Assembly (NCBI GenBank): GCA_000697055.1
Contig: JNDT01002306.1
Coordinates: 1-64,000, forward strand
DNA length: 64,000 nucleotides
Reading direction: 5' to 3'
Source: Saksenaea vasiformis B4078
Taxonomy: Eukaryota; Mucoromycota; Mucoromycetes; Mucorales; Saksenaeaceae
Part shown: one piece after another, positions 44,715 through 56,973 of the stretch
How positions within the stretch are numbered: the first letter of the stretch is position 1
How the letters are laid out: each line of letters opens with the position of its first letter
Notes under the pieces: generated by a model
Database searches by the model: none
The model's input: only the letters and a program-made list of their open reading frames with translations
Told to the model about the DNA's origin: nothing
Program-made: the position numbers and the translations under genes

Positions 44715-47700
44715 TCAGGGAAAAAAGTCAAATGCGTTGTGAATGAGGAATTCGATGGCCGCATTTTTATAGGTCATGTCGAGGAGGTCGCGAGAAGGAT
44801 CCTTGTCTCGCATTAATGTCGGCCCAAAGACCATAGCAAGATTTTTCGTCGTCATCAGGTTGTGGTTATGGCGTTGCTGGACACTAATTTGGTGGTTAAA
44901 TGGAACGATACAAATGCGTTGCATAACATACCGATAGAGATGATGGAACAACATCTTTAGCGTTTCGTAGTTTCCTGTTGGCATCTGGGAAAAGATCTCA
45001 AAGAATTTATCCATCTTGGCAGGTCCCGGATTCATGGCTAGAGGGACAGGGGTTAGATCAACCAATTTTTTTTTCGCCATCTTTCTAACTTACAGACTGC
45101 TTCGATAATCTTTGGATACAGTTCAAATGTCAAAAGAGGGTTCGGAAGTTCGCGGAAATACTGTTTGAGTACGCTGGTAACGGCGCAAATATCGGTGAAT
45201 TCTTCATCACTGTTGAGGTCAACTTCTTGGCCCTGTTCGAAGGCTTGTTGGATCGCGCGCATCTGTGCTGCTCCTCCAGACTTGCGATAAATGCCTTCGT
45301 AATCCATACCGCGTGCTTCAACTGCCGCAATACACTGTTCCACCAACAGTGGGACAGAACGTTCTTCCCTTGCAGCTTGAACCGCAAGATCGGTACCAAA
45401 CATACTTACTAATTATCATCATCGAGCGGGTTAAGGCTGGTTGGTCTAGGCTTTCTTCATCAAGTGTGGTATTACCTGGTTTAGTAGGTGGATCTGCTTC
45501 ACACGTGCTTAAAAGATCAAGACTGCTAGTCGTGCTTGCAAAACAGAGTTGTGGGACATGGCTAAGACATTTTCCATGCGTTGAGAACCCACAACCTGGA
45601 GGAAGAAGATGTATCACATCAGCCTTTTTAAGATTATCGCGATGACAACACGGTTACCTTGACACCGAAACTCAGAAAGGCCCCACATCTTTTCACCGCA
45701 TGCATCGCACTTGACAGGTCTTAAGAAGGCCGTCGGTTGAAATGCATGAGGACCTTGCACCGGGGACAGGGTATCCCTGGACCCCTGACGATCCCGTGTC
45801 GCCAGGCTCTGCATGCTGCTGTTACCGTTGGCTAATGTATACGGCAGGCTTTTGGCATTAGCGTCTTGTATTGGCTCGGCCTTGTTGGATTTGCCTCCGA
45901 ACTTTCCAAACATGTTCCCTGGACCCTTTTTCTTGATTTTAAACATTTTAGGCGATTGTGTCCCATTGAAGCTGTCGCGCGCAGAAACTTTACGCATAAC
46001 AGGCGTTGTTTCGGACCCCTTACCCTGTGTGCCAATGGGCGATGTAAGCTCATTCGACACACTTGGTGATGGCGACTGAAGGAACGATGTACCGGCCATC
46101 ACGGCTGCTGCTTCTCGCTCACGTTCAGTGACACGTCGCGAAAGGTCATTGTTCATCATGGATAGCTCAGCATTCTTCGTGTTGAGCATTACCATTTCGT
46201 TAATCACATCATCACGGATCTTGGCTAGATGTCGGGTTTCCTCTGCCAACGTGTTCTTTTCAATTTTCAGGGTCTGTATTTCCACGTGAAGTGATTTTTG
46301 TTGTTCAATCAAATGCGAGGTCGGGTTGATTAAACTAAGGAAAACTTTTAGACACACATGGTCAAAATGTTTTCGGTGGTGGCTTTACCTCACAAGACCC
46401 GTCTGTTTCTTTGTCGTCAGATCTTCAATGTCCCTGGCCAAGGCGTCGCGGTGACCTTTGAGTTCTGTGCAACTCTTGTCCAACTCGACCCGAAACTGGG
46501 CAAGCCGTTCAATTTCCTCTTTTGTTGACTCAGCAAACTGATTTTGGTCTACAGCTTGTGCTCGCCGAAGAAGGGTAAGTTGTTGTCGCAATTGCATAAT
46601 TGTGTATTCATGCTTTTCACGCAAGGTCAGTTCCTTGATAAATTCATCTTTGGCGCGTGTAAGTTCGTCCAGAGCCAATTTACTTGCTTCCTACATACCT
46701 CAGTTTAGAGGCAAATGTTCTTTTTTTTTCTTTTTCTCTCTCTTTTTCTGTTTTCATTACCTTGATTCTGTTGAATTTTTCCTGCACCTCAGTCAACTGA
46801 GCATTGGAAAATTTAAGTTCGGATCTGAGCCGCTCGACCGAAGCTTTGTCAGTGGGCACATCTTTGGAATCCAGATCCAACAAGGTTGAATTTGCTGGTG
46901 GTGGCGGAGGGCGCGGAAAATTGTCGAAATCGCCGGGTGTAAGCGAAGATCGAATGATCTCGGAAGCCCGATTGATTTTGTATGTGGAAGCAGATGTAGA
47001 CGAATCGCGTGCGCTGGGAATGTCTAACGGCGGAGGAAGAGGACGTGTCTTAATATCCAAGTTTGCACCCAGCGTTTTGGTCAGATTGACTAATTCGGTG
47101 GAATCATTATCAAAGTACGACAAATTGAGCGACGGGATTTCAGGCAATGCAAGATCAAGCGTGCTGGTCGAAGAAGACGCTGTTGCTTTGCTCAAAAGGT
47201 TATCCTCCGTTGCCGATCTCGGTGGCAACATCGAAGATCGACTTCTCTTCGGCGTTGCAACGGGTATTGTTTCGGAGCGAGAAGGTACTGGTCGTTGATC
47301 CTCCGGATATAATACAGAATTGCGTCGTGCTTTAACATTGGTGTCGTCGACTGAACTGCTCCTTGACCGTGGTGAAGGTCGAGGCAAATCCAACTGACTT
47401 TGCGAACGTTGTATGTCATAAGCTTGGTGGGCATGTTGTTGTTCCATATATGCATTCACCAACTGCGTATCTAGCAAGCGACTTCCGTGACGCTTTGATG
47501 AAAATGGGGCTTGAAGTCTATTGTCATAATGTGGTTGTGGGGAAAGCTAAGGAACGTAAGCATTCATTGAAGCAACGAAGCAAATAAAGGTTCCCTTACC
47601 TCCGCTTGAGCAGCTTTTTGTTGTTGTCTTCTTTCTCGTTCTTCTCTTCTTCGAATTCTTTCTGCTTGTCGTTTATCATGGCAGGGCGTGCAGTATATTC

Positions 47701-48197
47701 CCTAAAAATAGCAACTTAGCATTGACAACGTGACACTTGGAGGTTATACAAACCTTGCTTGTTTGGGTAAAAACGAGATCAACAATCTTTTTGCTGCACG
47801 AGACGCATCGAAAACAATCAGCGTGATACGTCTCGTCGCCTAAAATCTTGCACATTCAGTATTTTTTTTGTTCAAACTGGATAAGAAAAGGAGGAGGTAC
47901 CTGTCATAATGGCTTCATCATGAATAATTTGTTTGCATGCAGTGCAACTGTAGGAACAGTTCTCGCAGACGGGTCTTCCATCTGTAAGAAGAAGGAGATT
48001 GGAATCACAGTTCACAGGCTGAGAGCACTTGGCACAGACAAAACTAAAATAGATGGAGGAATAAGATCCGTGTCAAATTAAAAAGAAAAGAAGGATTACC
48101 ATGCCAGATGAAACAAAGCATCACCAAAGGCAATCACAGAGCCTTCATCAATGATATTGTTGCATCCAATACAACTAGGTCCAAGTGGGTCTTCCAT
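44715..48197 (-). CDS. LIM-C1-RhoGAP (Rho GTPase-activating protein)
   Basis: Activates GTP hydrolysis on Rho/Cdc42-type GTPases in polarised growth. Ten exons (48100-48197, 47901-48043, 47754-47839, 47600-47701, 46761-47546, 46389-46690, 45658-46334, 45476-45595, 45094-45408, 44715-45037) sum to 983 codons. Two LIM domains occupy residues 9-130 (CIGCNNIIDEGSVIAF, HLACFVCAKCSQPV, CENCSYSCTACKQIIHDEAI, YHADCFRCVSCSKKI, IYCTPCHDKR). A Ser/Pro-rich linker and long coiled coils follow (residues about 330-560). A C1 zinc finger lies at about 705-755 (FLRPVKCDACGEKMWG, CGFSTHGKCLSHVPQLC). RhoGAP fills 775-983, with the arginine finger in YEGIYRKSGGAAQM and LMTTKNLAMVFGPTLM. The order matches the fungal RGA1/RGA2 group extended with C1. 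Confidence 0.93.
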
Positions 48198-49345
48198 TTT
48201 AAGCAAATAAAAAGTTTCGATAAGGAGAGTAGGGTATATTGAACGTGTATAATAGGTTTAAGGCTATGTGAAGCCTTTAATGCATTCAATATGATATAGG
48301 GTATGGTTAAAGAAACAAACAAAAAGGAAAAGAAGGGAGAAAAGGAATAAAATGTTCTTTTTTGTGCAAGGCAATATGATAAAGTTTTTGTTGTCACACA
48401 AGCAAATCCTCGAAATTACAATAGACATTTGCCTCGATGCTATATTTGGATCAACCAGGTTTGGTCCAACGACTGGGTGGCTGGCTCCCAAAGAGGGGAA
48501 ACTGAGGGGCGCGCGGTACAACCGAAGGCGGCCACACAAAAATTCTATGCGGGAAGAAATCTCAAAGCTGACTTTTGAGATGACAAATGCCATGACAGCT
48601 TCATCTTTATTTAATTATTACACTTTAATTACCTTATACATTACCAAAGATCTACATCTTATCAGACTAATGCTAAGATGAAAAAACATATTAAAATAGT
48701 AAATCACCGTTACTATGTACCCTTCCTAAATGTAGTCATGATAATCGAGACTTCGTTTTTCTATTATCACCCTAAGCATGAAGAGTTGTTACCATTGAAG
48801 CGGAGCTTTAGTTTTAACATGAACTGTGCCTAGATCTGACATATTCATCGAAGCAACTACTGCAATTTTTTTTTTTCAGATAGATAGATCAGTAATGTGT
48901 CACTCGTTAAAGCTGATACAAGAACCGTTAACTGCGAGATATGCAGTTATGACAATTAACTTAGTGCCATTGTTGATGTAAAATAATAGCGATTCTGGAG
49001 TTTATAATATGGGCACACAAGGTACCAATGGTTTGGTACTGTTTAGCTTTACTCATGCCGTGAGAATAGAAATCGGATATAAAAAAAGAAAAGGCGTGCT
49101 GTTCCCATCTGCAGAAGAGGCCTTTTAAATGAATTCCCGCTTTTTCATGTATTTACTCTACATACTTTTGTCATCTTAGCATTGAGTGATGTGGCATAAA
49201 AATAACGCCTGACAAAAAGTTCATGTATCCATTGAGCACCGCCAAAAAAAAAAGGGAAACTCGTGCCGCGGACATCGACGGAAAAGAGAATCAGCTCCCC
49301 TGTCATTGCACGTCACATTCCCCCTTCCATCTTTTTCGTTCACTG
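48198..49345. other. intergenic, promoter of RhoGAP gene and unassigned DNA
   Basis: No supported gene in about 1.1 kb. A more GC-rich patch at 48450-48545 may be promoter-proximal. The sequence 49223-49345 is open in frame with the next gene but reads as a leader (a poly-Lys run from A-rich DNA). Confidence 0.4.
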
Positions 49346-49653
49346 ATGGTCGAAGCAACGCCGTTTCTCAATGAGACTCCCGTTGATGTAACCATCAAAG
49401 CGTTACAAGATCAAGTTCAAGAACTTAGAAAACTGCTGACGGGTATATTACGGAAATGCGACCAATTCTATTACTGATCACTATGTCAGCTCGTCAAGAA
49501 AACCAGCCTCGCATCGAAGAAGGCGACACGAAATATGCCGAGCTTCAAGAAGAAATAGCTCAGTTACGCATTGCTAATGCGAAAGCGGAATACCGAATCG
49601 CAATGCTCTTACGCACCTTGGATCAGCGGGATCAGCAGCAAAAACAAGCCTAG
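49346..49653 (+). CDS. small coiled-coil protein, unknown function
   Basis: Not recognised. Two exons (49346-49442, 49490-49653) with a 47-nt intron (gtatat...gtcag, branch-like tactgat) join in phase to 86 codons. Exon 1 ends in TIKALQDQVQELRKLLT; exon 2 continues ARQENQPRIEEGDTKYAELQ and EEIAQLRIANAKAEYRIAML. The heptads run across the splice junction with a short Gln/Glu linker, so the protein is probably a short dimerising coiled coil. An in-frame upstream ATG at 49223 could extend it by 41 residues. The coiled-coil continuity across the intron supports it as a real gene. Confidence 0.6.
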
Positions 49654-50074
49654 ATTTTTACTATTATTACTCAATAAACTCTTTCACCAGAGATATTCAT
49701 AGAATGAAGTATAGTTTGTTTCTCGTAATGAATGATAATGTGAAAAATCCCGTCAACGCTGTTTACAAATCCAGGTCATTCCTGTTACCCCATTGAACCA
49801 TGTTATTGTCAACGTTAACTAATTGATTGTAGTATCCTCTTTTATAAAGAAACCACGTTTCTCAATGTCCCTCATGTGAAAGCACTTTTTAGTTTAGAGT
49901 GATGCAGCGCATCGTTTTTTAAAATGAGTGCATATAGTTTATACGCTAAATTCAATACTAGCCATCTATACCAAGACGGGTCTCACAACGCTTACTGGAA
50001 ACAGACATTCTTTCATCAAAAGCGAATAGGTGTTTATTGACAAGGTCGTAGTACAAAGGAGAAAAAGAAGGAAA
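49654..50074. other. intergenic between convergent genes
   Basis: AT-rich shared 3' flank; no gene or repeat recognised. Confidence 0.6.
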
Positions 50075-50940
50075 TTAACGATAGCGACGGAGGGACAAGG
50101 TATTGCGACGCTTCCAGTTAGAATGACGGCCAGCGCCTTTGGTCTTGGTGTACAAATGGCCTTTCTTTTTACCACGGCTCTTCTTACCAATTGCTGTTAA
50201 ACCGCGAGCTTCACGGCGCTTATGAACAGGATTGCAGATCCAGTTGATGCGTGGATCGCGGCGGACAGCCTTGTGGGAGGGATCAACAAGGATCACCTCA
50301 AAGTACTTATAGGTAGCATCCTGATTAATCCAGTACGAGTTCAATACACGGAGATTAGCACATCGACGACCGACACGTTCTTCAGCCGTAGAACGGAGAG
50401 AACGCTGGTACTTGAGCTGGTTAACACCCTCATTCACAGGCTTGCCATAAGTGGCACCCTTGTGAACAGGTCTCTTACGACCACCACGACGGACACGGAC
50501 ACGATAGATGACATAGCCTTGCTTTGCCTGAACAAAAAGGACCTCATGTCAACGAGATACCGACTTTTTATACTTTGACTTACCTTATAGCCCAGACGAC
50601 GCGCCTTATCGGGGCGAGATGGGCGAGTTGCACGATGGATCACATTCAGTTGTCTAAAATCCAGTTTTTTGTTCGTATGAGTGCTTTTCCTTTTGTTTAT
50701 AGCAAGTACAATTCATCGGATGAATTTCAACCACTCCCCAAAGGAAAAGCAACTTTGGAGGTGGTATTCAAGCCTAAAGAATCTAAAACGATTCTGTACC
50801 TGCACTCAAAAGCTCTCACACGAAGCAAGAAACGCAGTACGTCTGACTGCTTCTTTTTGTGAAGTTCCTGGAAATACTTGTAGGCTGTTCCCCTGTTAGC
50901 GCACGTCTATACATACAAATAGATGTTACATACCACCCAT
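50075..50940 (-). CDS. RPL15: 60S ribosomal protein L15 (eL15)
   Basis: Large-subunit ribosomal protein. Four exons (50934-50940, 50800-50884, 50584-50653, 50075-50527) total 204 codons, exactly the usual length. The first exon is only 7 nt (ATG GGT G) and was placed because only it restores the conserved start [20 protein letters not shown]. Further blocks: [80 protein letters not shown] and [20 protein letters not shown]. The second intron is the longest (146 nt). The others are 49 and 56 nt. Early intron placement is typical of fungal ribosomal protein genes. Confidence 0.97.
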
Positions 50941-51201
50941 GATATACTAGATAGATAGATCGAAACGGATGGATGGAAGAAAGAAAAAGAAAAGTGTTTT
51001 CTCCAAAACGTCTCACAACAATAGCCCTGTCCCGCGCGGTCCGGATTTCCGGAACAGCCGGCACTTTAGCGGAACAAAGGTCCGCCTTGACGCCAAATGC
51101 AGCAATGGCCGTATATGCGATTGCACAAATCCCATTTCAATAAACAACGTGAAGTTTACGGTCCAGTTTGAAGGTTTACTTTTTATTGTGTCGGCGTATA
51201 T

Positions 51202-53829
51202 CTACCGAATTTCAATATTGATGATTTTAACTTCTTCGTAGGGTTTATCGTTCCTGTCGACTCTTTCATGTTCTATTGTATGTACTACATCCATACCAGC
51301 AGTAACTCTTCCAAAGACGGTATGCTTATTGTCCAGCCATGGCTATACATAATTTGAAGTCAGAAATAAACCATAGCGAGTATATAAGCTTACCGTAGGA
51401 ACCACCGTAATAAAGAACTGACTTCCATTTGTGCCTGGACCGGCATTTGCCATACTAACCGTGTAGGGGCGATCATGTTTTACATTGGGAGAAAATTCGT
51501 CTTCAAAATCATCTCCCCAAATAGATTCACCGCCCGTACCATCACCTAAATACCCTTTTTAGCACCTTATGATAAGAACATATGAAATTACCGAAGGGGC
51601 AGCCTGTTTGGATCATGAACCCTTTAATCACTCTGTGGAATATTAAGTTGTCGTAGTATCCGTTCTTGGCATGCGTTAAGAAATTCTCAACAGCCTTTGG
51701 TGCGACATCAGGGAATAGCTGCATGTGAATATCTCCACAGGTGGTACGCAAAATGGCATGAGTCCCAAGGATCTGTTTGCGTTCCTGTGTAGCAGCCACG
51801 GTCTGTTCTTCACGGGATGGTTTCTCGTTGAAGACATCACGATCACCCTTTTTGCTGTCATCCCTACATAGCATGATCAGCATCCCTCTGTTGCAGAATG
51901 CCACTTACTCGTACGGCTCTCGTCGACTAAACATGAAGAAACGGTTTCGTTTGAACGCTGTACAAAACAATGTGGGATCAAGTGCTTCGCTTTCCTTGAT
52001 AGCTGCGTTTTCGGATGCAGCCATGGCCTACAGTGAAAGATTAGAAGATTATCGCTATTGTTCGAAGTAGAACGGATGGGCTACGTACGAGCGTGTAGAT
52101 GCCTTTCTTTCGGGGGGCGCCTTGGTACAATGCAACGTTTACAAATCGATGTGTTTCAGATTTACCAATGAGTCGTACCACCTTGTTTGTGCGAATATTG
52201 ACAACTATTTTTTTTAAAGATGTAAGTTCTGGACGTTTCTAACCATTCGAGCAATTACCTTTTATGCCAAGCAAGGTAGCATAGATCACAAAGTTTCCAC
52301 TTTCATCGAAAACTAGATGTTACATTAGGTCATTTGATCTTTGTGCCATATTTATGACTCTACCTGCATTTACAGCACGAGATTGCGAAGATTTTTCCAG
52401 TTCCTTATCCACTGCTAAACGACGACCAAACTCCATGTCGTCTAGCTTATAGATCGCTGTACCAGCCTATATTAATAAATGAGTATCAAGACAGCCCTGA
52501 AAGGCTATTTACCTGCTGCATCTCGCTAATAACGTGAAGACTTTCGTCATATTTGCGGTATATCTTTCCTGTCAAGAATTTGAACAAACGAACTTGGCGG
52601 TCAGGGAAACTCATGGTAACAAAGTGTAACTGATCCCGTGAAAAGGTTAAGCATGTTGGTACGGAGTCAGCCTGGAAAGATATCATGTTAAACAAGATTC
52701 ATATGTATATGCACTCATGTACCTTTCTAAACTCATAGAGATCCGTCTCGGACTTCAATTCAAAACCCAAGTTCTTTGGTAGGTCAAAAGGCTCTTCTGG
52801 AGACCAGTACTCAATCATACCCCGTTTGTCTACGGATACAACACAATTGAAACGCGAATTGAACTGTTCATCCAATTAGCCTATCGACCAAGCGTAAAAA
52901 AAAAAAAACAATTCTTACCGCCATGAGATGTACTGGACTAGAATGCAAATTTGAAATTGTGTGCAATGGTTTGCTATCGGCTCTTCCATCATAAATATGT
53001 ATATTCGAATTATCGGCTTCCGCTCTATGAAAAAGTGTTAGCAGGTTAGATCGCCACTGCATCACGCGCTTACACAGCCGCCAATGCCTGAGCCTGTCCC
53101 CTTTGATGAATCCAACAAACGCTCTTTGGCTTGTATCCAAGTTTAATCATGTTGATCATATCTAACCCCCCAAAAGCACGGTTAATCCCTTGGACGCGTG
53201 GCGGAAGATCGATCTTACCAAAGTTTGTAATATCATAGACTTTTAACGCCATATCATCCGAGATCGTGGCAAGTAGCTCATGATCTGCAGATAAGCTAAT
53301 GCCAGTAATACTCGACAAATGCGACCGGTAGTGTTTAACGAATTCGATGCCTGTTGGGGTCTTCTTCCAGAATTTTAGATGTCCATCTACCGACGTTGTG
53401 ATAATAAAATCGTCTCTTTATCCATTGTGAGAAAATGTTGATTACTTTCTCCTTTAGCCTTACGTGGTTACTGCTACATGGTTGACGGTGTCGCGATGCA
53501 TGTAACTGGTTTCGTACATGTCGGCCGAGGGTAAATGAGAAAGATAGAGTTTTTCATGAACAAGAACTATTAAGAATAAAAAAATTTAGAAAACAAGGAA
53601 GGTTGTCATTCGATCCATCCTACCTCTCTTCTTTTTTCGCCGAACTTCGTTTTGTGAAGGTGGCAGCACAGGTCCAATGTCATCGTCGTCGCCGTCGTCT
53701 GAATGATGACATTTTCGTGTTAATGCAAGTACAACGTTTATTACAACACAAACCTTGTACCTCAGCAGGAGGTGATCCATCTTCATGAGGGCGTTTTCTA
53801 TTAAGATGCTCTGTCTCCTGATCAGACAT
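51202..53829 (-). CDS. WD40-repeat cyclophilin, PPWD1 type
   Basis: Spliceosome-associated peptidyl-prolyl isomerase with WD40 repeats. About a dozen exons; the first are 53754-53829, 53624-53698, 53464-53566 and 53074-53415. The start [20 protein letters not shown] is followed by the acidic [15 protein letters not shown] and the family signature [20 protein letters not shown] and [14 protein letters not shown] repeats continue ([51 protein letters not shown]). The cyclophilin domain is C-terminal: [20 protein letters not shown], the catalytic [24 protein letters not shown], and the end [18 protein letters not shown] up to IINIEIR. The Arg, Phe and Gln of the active site (FHR..FMIQTG..SQFF) are present, so it is probably an active isomerase. 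Confidence 0.93.
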
Positions 53830-55033
53830 GGTTGGCGTAGCTTTCGGAACAGGTTTCTGTGGCGCCTTGGTCCTGCCATCTGGTAATGATTTCGCCGTCA
53901 CACGCAATGTCTGATCGCTCAAGCAAGCAAAAATGCTTGTCGTCCCAAAGAGCATGTCCCTGAACAATTTGTATCAGAAAAAAAAATCATCAAAAGCCAT
54001 GAGAGATCAAAGGTTGATGCAAATTTTTTTTCTTATTGTGGAAAAAAAAAGACGCGGCAGAAAAGAGAAGCCGGCATGAATTGTACGTACGCGCCTTAGC
54101 TTGTACCGTTGTCAACAAGCATGGATAGATGCGTAATCGAGTGTAAACTACGTGATCCCTGTATGTTATAAAAAAGGGTTTGATCGTGCCGTTGACAACG
54201 AGAGATCCCATGTCTTCTATGGAATCTTCCAATCGGATAAAACTTGCAGGTTGCCTTCGTGTCCAGCCGGGAACCTGCTTTTTTCATCTTAGAAAGGGGT
54301 TATGGAATTCATTCCCACTGGTGCTGATCGTTGGGTGGGTAGTATTGATATTGGATTAGCCATGCAAAACTGGTGATACAACTGGCACGCGTGAAACGTT
54401 GTTTCCATAAAATTGGATATCTACCGCCTTTCCAGACCCTTCATGCATTTACCAGCCTCATGTATACCAGCCCCGCTGTTGTTTTCTATATGTTCCATTA
54501 AGCCGCGCTGAGTTTTCCAGGGTTTTATGAATTACATCGATGCGGAATTGTGCAGGTAGCCAGTGATCTGCTCTCCGATTCAAGGTTACTTTCAGGACAG
54601 CGTCTCGAAACCATACGCCAGAGGGGCCCCGTTTGCCGATCGACGAGTTTCCACCCCTTATGTTCCGTTGTACTTAATTGATGAAAGGAAAACTTAATTT
54701 GAATGAATAAGGGACAATGGACCGGTTAAACTTTTTATTTTTCGCAGTACATTAAAAAATGAAATGTTTTACTTATTATGGTAATGTTGCGCAAGTTTGA
54801 TGATGGCAACCGTTTATCCATGTTAGGTTATCGTCAAACTAGGATGATTGGTTTAACCTATGTCCTTCTAGTCGTTTCCAAAAGAAATTGGTTATCTGAG
54901 TTCTTTCTTACTGCATCGGATGTGCCAAATTAACCACAATAAATTGAAGAAGTGCCGACGAATTGTATACAGTAATGAAAAATAAAAAAGTTTCTTTTTC
55001 TTCGGAAAAAAGAGAGGTTACAAACTTCTAAGG
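53830..55033. other. unresolved stretch with coding-like frames
   Basis: No gene could be settled. Several short frames look coding-like. On the plus strand, an ATG at 54207 opens MSSMESSNRIKLAGCLRVQP with a hydrophobic end NSFPLVLIVGWVVLILD. About 54390-54480 reads VKRCFHKIGYLPPFQTLHAF and TSLMYTSPAVVFYMFH, then ALSFPGFYELHRCGIVQVAS up to about 54676. On the minus strand, SFIRLEDSIEDMGSLVVNGT and GVWFRDAVLKVTLNRRADHW are also open. Plus and minus readings overlap, so at most one is real. From 54700 to 55033 the DNA is AT-rich without features. Confidence 0.3.
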
Positions 55034-56973
55034 TTATGAAAGACACCATATTTCCATCTTCTCTACATTGGAATCACCACTGCGTAATCTGTTTATCTGT
55101 CGTGCCATCTTTAAATCATCTTCATCTATCATTAGGACAAATTCGTCATCTTCATCCTTGTACTGTAGCCGCATTGTCATTGGTGCATTGAATTTTTCTC
55201 GCACACGGTTTAGTAAATCATCAAATGTAATGTTGCTTGGAACCATCAAAATTCTTGTATCCGTGTGATGAATCTTGAGTTTAATCTTTCCAACTGCGCT
55301 ATCTTTTGCTGATGCCGTTGTTGATGCTGAGGTGGATGGCTGTGGCGTGTAATTTCGTCCAACGGAATTAGAGCTCTTTCCACTCTGCTCACTTCCCCGT
55401 CTTTCCTCCGTATTGTTACTGTTTAATCTTTCTCGAATTCGATCGCGTTCTCGATCGTGCATTGTCATTGTTCCTAGAGATCCATAAACTTCATCTAGTT
55501 CTTGATCAAATGCACCATAACTAGATGTATCAAATTCATCATAAGCACTTTGACTGCGTGGAATAGGAGGTACGGGTGGTGGAGAATATCGGTTTGTTTT
55601 ATGACTTCGTGTGGAATTACGTGATGAAGAGGAATAGCGATCTTCGTAGGCAGATTCAAAGCCGCTATCCACTCGGCGTCCATCGGAACGGTGGCGAATA
55701 CTTGAGCTGAATGAAGAGGTAGATGAGGATGCATCTGCCCAGTCGTCTGTGGCAGGATAAGAAGTTGCTGATGAATCATTTCGACGTCGTTCGTTATATG
55801 GTTTATTTTGTTGTTGTTGTTGTCTTGAATAAACAGATGATGATAGGGACGGCACTGGTGATGGTTGTTCTATGTACTGTGATGGAGTTCCTGATCCACC
55901 ATCGCGTGTCATAATTGGTCTTATGTTATCAGAAGGTGAGGTCGTATCTTCATGTCGATTGGCTAGGGTAGGTCGTCGAGGGAATCCGGAATCTGGAAGT
56001 AGAATGGAATTATTGCGTTTAATCCCACTAATCACTGGTTTTTGGTGTTTAGCAATGCCGAGTTGATCAACAACGGCAAACATATCCACGCCGTTCATTT
56101 GTCGTAATCTGCTTTCGGGTGGTCGATAGAGGACACCAGGTGGGATGGAATAGACAGAATAGCCTTTTCCTCGATCACGTACTGCCTGGTCGATCACATC
56201 ATGTTCTTCTGTCATTTTTGCTTTTTGTGCATGATACAAGTCGGTCAAACCAGCATCGATTTTGCCAAGATAAAGTTGGCATATGCCTCGGTTAAATAAG
56301 ACCTCACATGCGTACAGTCGAAAAGCTAGTCCCAGTTGCGTATAGTTGATGATCTGGTTACCACGTAATTTCTGGAATAATAAAAATTAGAGTTAAAATC
56401 ATAAAAATGAATGGATGTTACCTGGTAGGCATGATCAAATTCTTGCATAGCGCCTTCCATATTGTTCAAAATAAACTGCGAGACACCTTTCTGGAAATAG
56501 GCTACTGCAAAGTATGTATCCATGGAGATTGCTTTGCTATATGCTGCCAGCTAAATTAGACGCGAGAGCAAAGGTTAGTTCACGATTCAATATAAATGTA
56601 CAACGTTGTACCCAAATGGCTTTCTATCACATTATCTAGTACCCGATCGCTACATACCGCACGTTCATGATCATCCACTGCTGCAAAGATCAAACCTATA
56701 TTGAAATGCATCTTCGCATTATCGGCCATGCCCTATAAGAAAGAAAGAAAGAAAAGGAAGAGTGTGGGTTAGACGGGTCCACGTGCATAGTTTCGCGATC
56801 GCGCGGAACGCGTTGAAACAAAAAGCTTACGATGAATGCTTGCAGTGCGGTATTATAGTCCTTATTATCAAAGGCGTTACATGCGTTTTGCCATTGTTCC
56901 AATTCAAGCTGTCCTTTATTATATTAGCATGGTAAGATGGGAATGAGTGTAATGAACTTGCCTTGAGCGCCAT
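55034..56973 (-). CDS. noxR: NADPH oxidase regulator NoxR (p67phox-like)
   Basis: Cytosolic activator of fungal NADPH oxidases. Five exons (56962-56973, 56831-56908, 56658-56732, 56422-56550, 55034-56371) give 543 codons. The N-terminus MALKLELEQWQNACNAFDNK starts four TPR-like repeats (residues about 8-165): MHFNIGLIFAAVDDHERA, YFAVAYFQKGVSQFILNN, ACEVLFNRGICQLYLGKIDA. The adjoining activation-type segment is VRDRGKGYSVYSIPPGVLYR. A Ser-rich linker with a proline motif (SPPPVPPIPRSQ) follows. The C-terminus is a PB1 domain (IKLKIHHTDTRILMVPSNIT, then LQYKDEDDEFVLMIDEDDLK). The first intron begins with GC (AAG|GCAAGT), a GC-AG intron, required to reach the conserved MALK start. No SH3 domain is seen, as in other fungal NoxR proteins. 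Confidence 0.93.

Noticed and set aside
46804..47298. 164-codon plus-strand frame
   Set aside because: It lies antisense to the RhoGAP linker exon, whose splicing and domains are clear.
50654..50799. Possible intronic snoRNA in the long eL15 intron
   Set aside because: A C-box-like CGATGAA is present, but no matching D box or terminal stem could be found.
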